The notes below the pieces were generated by a model. That model was not told where the DNA came from. It saw nothing but the letters and a program-made list of their open reading frames with translations, and made no database searches. Below, one piece after another: positions 27,463-34,377 of a stretch of DNA of 64,000 nucleotides; position 1 is the first letter of the stretch; every line of letters begins with the position of its first letter. The stretch is from an uncultured Clostridia bacterium (GTDB lineage Bacteria; Bacillota; Clostridia; Oscillospirales; Ruminococcaceae), in contig CANQCL010000002.1 in assembly GCA_947589215.1 (NCBI GenBank), positions 1-64,000 on the forward strand. The letters are read 5' to 3'. A program made the position numbers and the translations under genes.

Positions 27463-28748
27463 TGGGTGTTGAAAAACAAACGATAAAGAGCGAGCGTTTG
27501 GGCGAAAGCTATTACAAAATAAAGCATCCGTCCGGGCTTAATATTTTGGTTTGGGAGATGCCAGAGTTTTCGTCTGTGTATGCTTTATTCGGCACGAAAT
27601 ACGGCTCGATAAACACAAAATTCAAGACAAAGAACGACAAGGATTTTATTGAAGTTCCCGAAGGTATAGCTCATTTCCTTGAGCATAAGCTGTTTGAAAA
27701 TGAGGACTGCGACGTTTTTGAATTATATGCTAAAACAGGTGCAAGCGGAAATGCGTATACTTCATTTGACCAGACGGCATATCTGTTTAGCTGTACGGAA
27801 AACTATGAAGAATCCTTAAAAATTTTGCTTGACTTCGTTCAGGCGCCGTATTTTACTCAGGAGACTGTAGATAAAGAGCAGGGTATAATCGGACAGGAAA
27901 TAAGAATGTGCGAGGATACTCCGTATAGGCAGGTTTTCTTTAATCTTTTGAGATGCTTGTATGTAAACCACCCTGTTAAAATAGAGATCGCAGGAACGGT
28001 CGAGTCTATTGCGAAGATTGACGCAGATTTGCTTTATAGTTGTTACAACACCTTTTATAACCTAAACAATATGGCTCTTGCCATTGCGGGAAATGTGAAG
28101 CTTGATGATGTTCTTGCAATATGCGATAAACATTTGAAAATAAAAGAAAACCCCGAACTCGTAACTGCGTTTCCTGATGAGCCAAAAGAGGTAAACAAAG
28201 AGATGCTTGTTCAGAAAATGCCGGTAGGTACTCCTCTTTTTGCTATTGGTTATAAGTCTATTCCTTTTGACGGAAAGGAAAGAGTAAAGAAAGAGCTTGA
28301 GGCTTCAATTTTGCTTAATTTGATTTGCGGCTCAACATCAAAGCTTTACAAGGAATTATATGACGAGGGTCTTATTAATTCTAACTTCTATACAGAGGTC
28401 GATTCAGGCGACGGATTTTTTGCAAGTGTTTTCTCGGGTGAGTCAAAGTCGCCTCAAGAGGTATTTAAAAGAATAAAGTACGAGATTGATAGAATAAAGC
28501 AAGACGGTATAGACTCCGATTTATTTGAGATCATCAAAAAGGCTGAGTACGGAAAGTTGATAAGCGGATTAAACAGTGCGGAGAAATGTGCAACGCTGAT
28601 GTTTGAATCGGACTTGCTTGTCGGAGTTGACGCCTTTGAAAATATTGAAGCTTTGGCAAGCATAACTGAAAAAGATATTATGGATTGTATAGACATCTTG
28701 TTTGACAATAAAAAGACCGCTATTTCAATAGTGGAATCAAACACCTAA
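27462..28748 (+). CDS. M16-family zinc peptidase (YmfH type)
   Basis: A 428-residue protein with the inverted zinc motif HFLEH in GIAHFLEHKLFE near residue 71, and the downstream Glu in EQGIIGQEIRMCED. The segment GASGNAYTSFDQTAYLFSC matches active M16 peptidases. The ATG overlaps the previous stop (TAATG), so it is coupled to the YmfF-like gene and the two probably form a heterodimer. lgt starts 12 bp after it. The substrate is unknown. Its link to EF-P modification comes from B. subtilis naming. Confidence 0.85.
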   Translation: MGVEKQTIKSERLGESYYKIKHPSGLNILVWEMPEFSSVYALFGTKYGSINTKFKTKNDKDFIEVPEGIAHFLEHKLFENEDCDVFELYAKTGASGNAYTSFDQTAYLFSCTENYEESLKILLDFVQAPYFTQETVDKEQGIIGQEIRMCEDTPYRQVFFNLLRCLYVNHPVKIEIAGTVESIAKIDADLLYSCYNTFYNLNNMALAIAGNVKLDDVLAICDKHLKIKENPELVTAFPDEPKEVNKEMLVQKMPVGTPLFAIGYKSIPFDGKERVKKELEASILLNLICGSTSKLYKELYDEGLINSNFYTEVDSGDGFFASVFSGESKSPQEVFKRIKYEIDRIKQDGIDSDLFEIIKKAEYGKLISGLNSAEKCATLMFESDLLVGVDAFENIEALASITEKDIMDCIDILFDNKKTAISIVESNT

Positions 28749-28760
28749 GGAGGACTTAAA

Positions 28761-30113
28761 ATGACAGCATTGACGCTAGAAATGTTAGCAAAGACAGTTT
28801 CTAATACAATGAAGAGAGAAATCGTTTCTTCAGATAAAGTATATTTTCCATTTTTGGGACATGACAACATTTTCACAAACGGATTTAAGCTAAACAATGT
28901 TATGTTTAAAATTCCGGGAACTAATTTTGTGATTTACTGGTATGGGTTTTTAATTGCGCTCGGAATTTTAATTGCGATGATATACGGTTTCAGGAAAATG
29001 AGGAGCTTTGGCATCAATCCCGACAGTGCGACAGATTCGGTTATAGGGGGATTGATAGGCGCTATTATCGGAGCAAGGCTTTATTATGTGATATTCAGTT
29101 TAAGTGATTATATGACAGAATCAGGTTCGCTTGACTGGAAAGCAATAATAAGCGTTCGTGACGGCGGACTTGCCATTTACGGAGGCTTGATAGGTGCAAT
29201 TTTAGTTGGAGGAATAATAGCTAAAATAAAAAAGCTGAAGCTTGTAACTCTGCTTGATGTTGTTGCTCCCTGTTTTTTGATTGGACAGGCAATAGGCAGA
29301 TGGGGCAACTTTTTCAACCAGGAGGCCTTTGGTTCAAATACGACGCTTCCTTGGGGAATGATGAGCTCGAAAACAGTTTCATACCTTTCTGAGGTTCAGA
29401 CCGATCTTGCCGACAAAGCAGGAGTTGTGGTAGACCAGTATGCACCTGTTCATCCATGCTTTTTGTATGAATCGCTGTGGTGTATCTTAGGCTTTGTGCT
29501 TCTACACCTATATGCAAAACACAGAAAGTTCGACGGAGAGATTTTCTTGATGTATATCGGCTGGTACGGTTTAGGAAGATTCTTTATAGAAATGCTTAGA
29601 ACGGACAGTCTTTACCTTGCAAATATAAAGGTGTCAGAACTTGTTGCTGGTACATGTGTTCTAGTGTCAATAGTCCTGATCATTATATTCAGAAGTATGG
29701 TCAAGAGAAACGGCGGCTATAAGCTGTATGCCGATACGGAACTTTCAAAGGCACAGCTTGCAGAATACGATATGTTTGAAAAAATGAAGGCTGAAAAATC
29801 AGAGCTCAAGAAAAAGATAAACGACGCAAAAGCAAAGGGCGAGGACTTTTCGGCTTTACAGGATGAGTATGATAAAAAGTTCGGAAAGAATGCCGTTAAG
29901 CCGGAAATTAAAGCAGAGTCATTTGATGACGGAGAAAATTACAAACCAATTGCAGATAATGACTCTTTAGATTTGGATATGGATAATATCCAAGATGAAA
30001 AGGATATAAAAGAGCTTGATGAGCTTGAGCCTGTTGAGCAGAATGACAGTAATGACAGTAATGACAGTAATGACAGTAATGACAGTAATAAGGAGGAAAC
30101 AGAAGATGAGTAA
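28761..30113 (+). CDS. lgt: Prolipoprotein diacylglyceryl transferase with long acidic C-terminal tail
   Basis: Lgt moves diacylglycerol from phosphatidylglycerol to the lipobox Cys of prolipoproteins such as PotD in this window. The membrane core shows FVIYWYGFLIALGI, IGARLYYVIF, RDGGLAIYGGLIGA and the signature IGRWGNFFNQEAFG. The core ends near residue 320. A ~130-residue cytoplasmic tail follows, rich in Lys and Glu (coiled-coil-like EKMKAEKSELKKKIND), then Asp/Glu, and ending in five Asn-Asp-Ser repeats. The family is usually 250-300 residues, so the 450-residue length is unusual. folD overlaps its last 8 bases. Confidence 0.92.
   Translation: MTALTLEMLAKTVSNTMKREIVSSDKVYFPFLGHDNIFTNGFKLNNVMFKIPGTNFVIYWYGFLIALGILIAMIYGFRKMRSFGINPDSATDSVIGGLIGAIIGARLYYVIFSLSDYMTESGSLDWKAIISVRDGGLAIYGGLIGAILVGGIIAKIKKLKLVTLLDVVAPCFLIGQAIGRWGNFFNQEAFGSNTTLPWGMMSSKTVSYLSEVQTDLADKAGVVVDQYAPVHPCFLYESLWCILGFVLLHLYAKHRKFDGEIFLMYIGWYGLGRFFIEMLRTDSLYLANIKVSELVAGTCVLVSIVLIIIFRSMVKRNGGYKLYADTELSKAQLAEYDMFEKMKAEKSELKKKINDAKAKGEDFSALQDEYDKKFGKNAVKPEIKAESFDDGENYKPIADNDSLDLDMDNIQDEKDIKELDELEPVEQNDSNDSNDSNDSNDSNKEETEDE
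30042..30086 (+). repeat. Five perfect tandem copies of the 9-mer AATGACAGT
   Basis: The repeats encode (Asn-Asp-Ser)x5 at the end of the Lgt tail. A 9-bp unit keeps the frame, so copy-number change would alter only tail length and the distance to the folD ribosome binding site at 30091. Confidence 0.95.
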
Positions 30114-30963
30114 GATTATTGACGGGAAAGCGGTATCTCAGAGCGTAAAGGACAGAATTAAAGAGCAAGCCGCTCAGCTTAAAGAAAAATACGGTGTTAC
30201 AGCGGGTCTCGCAGTAATAATTGTGGGAGACGATCCAGCGTCAAGAATTTATGTAAACAACAAGAAAAAGGCGTGCGAGTATGTTGGGTTTGATTCGTAT
30301 GAATATGCCCTGCCTGAGGAGACTACAGAGAGCGAGCTTTTAGAGCTTATAAATAAGCTGAATAATGATGAAAAAATAGACGGCATACTCTGTCAGCTGC
30401 CTTTGCCGAAGCATATTGACGAGAATGTGATAATCAACAATATCTCGCCTAATAAGGACGTCGACGCTTTCCACCCTGTTAATGTAGGAAAGATAATGAT
30501 AGGAGATTACAGTTTTTTGCCGTGTACTCCTGCGGGAGTAATGGAGCTTATAGCGTCAACAGGAGTTGACGTAAAGGGCAAGGAGTGTGTGGTCGTTGGA
30601 AGAAGCAACATAGTAGGTAAGCCAATGTCTATGCTTTTGCTTCACAAAAGCGGTACGGTAACTATATGCCATTCAAAGACTAAAGATTTGAAAGCTGAGT
30701 GCAAGAGAGCCGACATTCTTGTTGCTGCTGTGGGAGTTCCGAATTTAATAAAGGGAGATATGATAAAAGAGGGCGCTGTTGTTATCGACGTAGGAATGAA
30801 CAGACTTGAAAACGGGAAACTGTGTGGAGATGTAGAGTTCGAGACTGCCTCAAAGGCAGCAGGTTATATTACGCCTGTTCCAGGAGGAGTAGGACCTATG
30901 ACCATAGCTATGCTTATGCAGAATACTCTTACGGCGGCTAAGGTGAACAGAAATATAAAATAA
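30106..30963 (+). CDS. folD: Methylenetetrahydrofolate dehydrogenase/cyclohydrolase
   Basis: FolD interconverts 5,10-methylene- and 10-formyl-tetrahydrofolate with NADP, feeding purine and formyl-Met synthesis. The 285-residue protein starts at the ATG at 30106, seven bases after AGGAGG. A longer in-frame start at 30016 would only translate the 9-bp repeat as MTVMTV and is rejected. Motifs include GILCQLPLPKHID, the NADP-binding VVGRSNIVGKPMSMLL and the C-terminal TPVPGGVGPMTIAML. It overlaps lgt by 8 bp. Confidence 0.95.
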   Translation: MSKIIDGKAVSQSVKDRIKEQAAQLKEKYGVTAGLAVIIVGDDPASRIYVNNKKKACEYVGFDSYEYALPEETTESELLELINKLNNDEKIDGILCQLPLPKHIDENVIINNISPNKDVDAFHPVNVGKIMIGDYSFLPCTPAGVMELIASTGVDVKGKECVVVGRSNIVGKPMSMLLLHKSGTVTICHSKTKDLKAECKRADILVAAVGVPNLIKGDMIKEGAVVIDVGMNRLENGKLCGDVEFETASKAAGYITPVPGGVGPMTIAMLMQNTLTAAKVNRNIK

Positions 30964-30991
30964 ATGATTTGTAATTGAAATTATTAAAAAT

Positions 30992-31020
30992 TTGTAAAGA
31001 CTATTTACATTTGAGATAAT
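30992..31020 (+). promoter_or_regulatory. Probable rpsO promoter
   Basis: TTGTAA (30992-30997) and GATAAT (31015-31020) are separated by 17 bp. This gives a ~130-nt leader before rpsO. Confidence 0.5.
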
Positions 31021-31059
31021 TTGTGGTAACATAATTAGCGTTGTAATTATAACGGTTAA

Positions 31060-31145
31060 ACCCGGATCTTGGATTATGGCGAATGCCCGTAAAAATGGGA
31101 GGTATCCATACCATAATCTATGACTGCGGAAAATTTTAAAAGAAA
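31060..31145 (+). promoter_or_regulatory. Structured rpsO leader (candidate S15 autoregulatory RNA)
   Basis: GATTATGG (31072-31079) pairs with CCATAATC (31111-31118) and encloses a smaller hairpin (CCC...GGG around 31086-31099). S15 is known to bind its own mRNA leader in several bacteria, usually at a helix junction. Whether this fold is such a site is inferred from position and pairing only. Confidence 0.5.
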
Positions 31146-31159
31146 GAGGTACAATTATT

Positions 31160-31426
31160 ATGCTGAGAAAAGAAGAAAAAACCGCTGTTATCGAGGCTAA
31201 CAGAAAGCACGATACAGACACAGGTTCACCGGAAGTACAAATCGCAATTCTTACAAGAAGAATCAATGATTTGACCGAGCACTTAAAGGTTCACAAGAAC
31301 GATCACCACTCAAGAAGAGGACTTTTGAAGCTGGTTGGTAAGAGAAGAAATCTTTTAAGCTATCTTCAGAAGAAGGATGTTGAAAGATACAGAGCTACTA
31401 TCGAAAAGCTTGGTATCCGTAAGTAA
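31160..31426 (+). CDS. rpsO: 30S ribosomal protein S15
   Basis: A primary 16S rRNA-binding protein of the 30S platform. It has 88 residues, the usual length, with [34 protein letters not shown] and KRRNLLSYL. The ribosome binding site is GAAAGAGGT. It is followed by a terminator and then pnp, the widespread rpsO-pnp order. Confidence 0.97.
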   Translation: MLRKEEKTAVIEANRKHDTDTGSPEVQIAILTRRINDLTEHLKVHKNDHHSRRGLLKLVGKRRNLLSYLQKKDVERYRATIEKLGIRK

Positions 31427-31440
31427 ATTTTGTTATCAAT

Positions 31441-31476
31441 AAGGCAGAGGCGAGTATTCGCTGTCTGCCTTTTGGT
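31441..31476 (+). terminator. rpsO terminator
   Basis: AAGGCAGA pairs with TCTGCCTT around an inner GCGA/TCGC stem, and TTTT follows. The hairpin spans 31441-31472. Confidence 0.7.
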
Positions 31477-31611
31477 ATATATTGGCAGTGGGTGATTAGC
31501 AATAAATAGAGGGTTATTAAGCTTTAATAATCTTGTATTTTTTGCTAAAGCTCCTGTCATAAAAATGAAAGCAAAAGCTTTCGATTAAGTAATTTTAATG
31601 AATAGGAGTTT

Positions 31612-31721
31612 TGCGTGAAAGATACCATTCACGCATATTCGGGCATTCCGCGAAATCAATGCGGAGATTTTTGCAAAAGCGAAATTGGCTCGAATTCCTA
31701 AGAAAGGAATGGTAATTTAAA
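31612..31721 (+). promoter_or_regulatory. Three-hairpin pnp mRNA leader
   Basis: Three hairpins precede pnp: TGCGTGAA/TTCACGCA (31612-31635), TCCGC/GCGGA (31647-31665) and ATTCC/GGAAT (31694-31710). The last one encloses the likely ribosome binding site GGAATGG. The rest of the 295-bp rpsO-pnp gap shows nothing else clear. pnp autoregulation through leader stem-loops is known in E. coli. The mechanism here is inference. Confidence 0.5.
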
Positions 31722-33842
31722 ATGTTTGAGAATTTCAAGACCTTTGAGACTACCTATGCGGGCAGACCGCTTGTTGTTGAAACAGGTAAAACGTGCGAGC
31801 TTTCAAACGGTTCGTGCTGGGTGCGCTACGGCGAGACGGTAGTAATGGCAAATGTAACAGCTTCGGCAAAGCCGAGAGAGGGAATAGACTTTTTCCCGTT
31901 ATCGGTTGATTATGAGGAGAGACTTTATTCAGTTGGTAAAATTCCGGGTTCTTTTACAAAGAGAGAGGGCAAGCCAGCTGATAAGGCAATACTCACTTCA
32001 AGAATGGTTGACAGACAGATAAGACCTTTGTTCCCGAAGGATATGAGAAACGACGTTGGAGTTGTAATGACAGTTTTGTCAGTTGACCCTGATAACTCAC
32101 CAGAGGTAGCAGGAATGGTTGCAGTATCTATTGCGCTTTCTATTTCTGACATTCCGTTCAATGGACCTATAGCAGGACTTAGCGTAGGACTTGTTGACGG
32201 GGAAATAGTTTTAAATCCTACGTTGGAGCAAAGAGAAAGAAATCATCTTAATCTTACGGTTGCAGGTTCTGCTGAAAAAATCGTTATGATAGAAGCTGGC
32301 GCTGACGAGGTAGACGACGACACAATGCTTGAGGCTATCTTAAAGGGTCACGAAGAAATAAAGAAGATGGTTGCATTTATTTCAGATATTCAAAAGGAGA
32401 TAGGAAAGCCTAAGTTTGAGTTCGAGTCGCAGGAGGTAGACCACGATTTATTTGACGAGATTGAGGCTTTTGCCGCTGAAGATGTAAAGGTCGCTCTTGA
32501 CACAAATGATAAGAATGTACGTGATGCAAGATTACAGCCTATTATTGACGCTATTCACGAAAAATTCGATGATGAAGAAAAAGAAAACGCTGTAATGATC
32601 GACGAGATAATCTACAAGCTACAAAAGAAAATCGTAAGAGCGTGGCTTTATGAGGGTAAGAGAGTAGACGGTCGAGGCATAGATGAGATAAGACCGTTAG
32701 CTTCTGAAGTAGGAGTTCTTCCTAGAGTTCACGGTTCGGGTATTTTTACAAGAGGTCAGACTCAGGTTTTAACGATTTGTACGCTTGGTCCGGTAAGTGA
32801 GGCTCAAAAGCTTGACGGACTGGACGAGGAGGTTTCAAAGAGATATATCCACCATTACAATTTCCCGTCTTATTCAGTCGGTGAAACAAGACCTTCAAGA
32901 GGTCCGGGAAGAAGAGAGATAGGTCACGGAGCATTGGCTGAAAAAGCTCTTGTTCCTGTAATACCTAGCGTTGAGGAGTTCCCGTATGCTATAAGAATGG
33001 TATCTGAGGTGCTTTCTTCAAACGGCTCTACTTCTCAAGGCTCTATTTGCGGTTCTACTTTGGCGTTGATGGACGCCGGTGTACCTATCAAGGCTCCTGT
33101 TGCAGGTATTTCCTGCGGACTTATCACAAAGGACGACGGAAGCTTCCAGACTATGGTTGATATTCAAGGTCTTGAGGATTTCTACGGAGATATGGATTTT
33201 AAGGTTGGCGGAACAAAGAAGGGTATTACTGCTATTCAGGTTGACATTAAGGTTGATGGACTTACACCTGAGATTATTAAAGAAGCCTTTGAAAAGACGC
33301 ATAAGGCAAGACTTTACATTTTAGATGAAATAATGCTCAAGGCAATCCCTGAGCCAAGACCTGAAGTCAGCAAGTGGGCTCCTAAGATGTTTACAACAAA
33401 GGTACCTGTTGATAAGATAAGAGACGTTATCGGTTCGGGCGGAAAGGTAATTCAGAAAATTGCCGCTGACTGCGATTGTAAGATTGATATTGAAGAAGAC
33501 GGAAACGTATTTGTATCAGGTCTTGATAAGGAGAAATGCTTGGCTGCTGTTTCTATTATCGATACTATTGCAAACGACCCTGAAATCGGTTCAATATATA
33601 AGGGCAAGGTTGTAAGACTAATGAACTTCGGAGCATTTGTTGAGATCGCTCCGGGAAAAGACGGATTAGTTCATATTTCAAAGCTTGATAAGCAAAGGGT
33701 CAACAAGGTTGAGGACGTCGTTTCAATAGGCGACGAGATAGTTGTCAAGGTAATGGAGATCGACGATCAGGGAAGGATCAATCTTTCAAGAAAGGACGCT
33801 TTAGCTGATATTGAAGCTAAAAAGGCGGCACAAAGTGAATAA
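31722..33842 (+). CDS. pnp: Polyribonucleotide nucleotidyltransferase (PNPase)
   Basis: A phosphorolytic 3'-to-5' exoribonuclease of the RNA degradosome. It has 706 residues: two RNase PH-type domains (first with RPLFPKDMRNDVGVVMTV; second with GRREIGHGALAEKAL and SSNGSTSQGSICG), a helical linker, a KH domain (VIGSGGKVIQKI near residue 567) and a C-terminal S1 domain (FGAFVEIAPGKDGLVHIS). The start follows a weak GGAATGG inside a hairpin. A terminator ends the unit. Confidence 0.97.
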   Translation: MFENFKTFETTYAGRPLVVETGKTCELSNGSCWVRYGETVVMANVTASAKPREGIDFFPLSVDYEERLYSVGKIPGSFTKREGKPADKAILTSRMVDRQIRPLFPKDMRNDVGVVMTVLSVDPDNSPEVAGMVAVSIALSISDIPFNGPIAGLSVGLVDGEIVLNPTLEQRERNHLNLTVAGSAEKIVMIEAGADEVDDDTMLEAILKGHEEIKKMVAFISDIQKEIGKPKFEFESQEVDHDLFDEIEAFAAEDVKVALDTNDKNVRDARLQPIIDAIHEKFDDEEKENAVMIDEIIYKLQKKIVRAWLYEGKRVDGRGIDEIRPLASEVGVLPRVHGSGIFTRGQTQVLTICTLGPVSEAQKLDGLDEEVSKRYIHHYNFPSYSVGETRPSRGPGRREIGHGALAEKALVPVIPSVEEFPYAIRMVSEVLSSNGSTSQGSICGSTLALMDAGVPIKAPVAGISCGLITKDDGSFQTMVDIQGLEDFYGDMDFKVGGTKKGITAIQVDIKVDGLTPEIIKEAFEKTHKARLYILDEIMLKAIPEPRPEVSKWAPKMFTTKVPVDKIRDVIGSGGKVIQKIAADCDCKIDIEEDGNVFVSGLDKEKCLAAVSIIDTIANDPEIGSIYKGKVVRLMNFGAFVEIAPGKDGLVHISKLDKQRVNKVEDVVSIGDEIVVKVMEIDDQGRINLSRKDALADIEAKKAAQSE

Positions 33843-33852
33843 CTGAAATTTA

Positions 33853-33895
33853 AAGCGCTTATGAGAATTTATTTTCCGTAAGCGCTTGTTTTTTG
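33853..33895 (+). terminator. pnp terminator
   Basis: The perfect 9-bp stem AAGCGCTTA/TAAGCGCTT (33853-33861 with 33879-33887) is followed by GTTTTTT. Confidence 0.85.
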
Positions 33896-33898
33896 TAC

Positions 33899-33927
33899 TT
33901 GAAAATGAGTATCAAAAATAGTATAAT
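33899..33927 (+). promoter_or_regulatory. Promoter ahead of the 33980 membrane protein and recD2
   Basis: TTGAAA (33899-33904) and TATAAT (33922-33927) are separated by 17 bp, directly after the pnp terminator. Confidence 0.7.
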
Positions 33928-33979
33928 TATTGTATCACAATTTACCTCTGGCACATATTATGAATCAGAGGTGAGTAAG

Positions 33980-34315
33980 ATGAGTGAGCTATTTGCTGCA
34001 GTATTTTTGTTGGTTTTTGTATTGGCGCTTATTTACGTTGTTAAGAAGCTGTTAGATTCGGGAAAGACATCAAATTACAGAAAATTTTTAATAATACCTA
34101 TAAACAACAGTATGTCTGATATCGCTAAGACAATAAAATCAGCATATTGGGATAATAAATTCAGCGGTGCGGATGAAAGCGAGATTTTAATTTATCCAAC
34201 GCAAGAGCCTGATGAAAATTGTCTTGCTGAATTAAACGGGGTACACGATGAGTTTGAGGGTGTAAAAATAATCAGGCAAAATGAGCTTGAGGACTATATA
34301 AATTCAAAGGTGTAG
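33980..34315 (+). CDS. Single-pass membrane protein, unknown function
   Basis: A 111-residue protein started at the ATG at 33980, which follows GAGGTGAG. An upstream TTG in frame (33893) would place the coding start inside the promoter and is rejected. Residues 3-24 form one membrane helix (LFAAVFLLVFVLALIYVV). A soluble ~85-residue cytoplasmic domain follows (RKFLIIPINNSMSDIAKTI ... EILIYPTQEPDENC ... FEGVKIIRQNELEDYI). I do not recognise the family. It precedes recD2 by 62 bp and may share its transcript. Confidence 0.7.
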   Translation: MSELFAAVFLLVFVLALIYVVKKLLDSGKTSNYRKFLIIPINNSMSDIAKTIKSAYWDNKFSGADESEILIYPTQEPDENCLAELNGVHDEFEGVKIIRQNELEDYINSKV

Positions 34316-34377
34316 AGTTAATATATTTGTACATAATTTTGCTGTATAGTATTGTATAGTAAGTTTTGGTGATTAAA

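Noticed and set aside
30042-30086. Tandem repeat as a possible CRISPR or other array
   Set aside because: The copies are contiguous 9-mers with no spacers and lie in frame within lgt.
30016-30105. Longer folD ORF starting MMSLSLLSRMTVMTV
   Set aside because: The extension only translates the 9-bp lgt tail repeat in another frame. A perfect AGGAGG precedes ATG 30106, which gives the normal FolD N-terminus.
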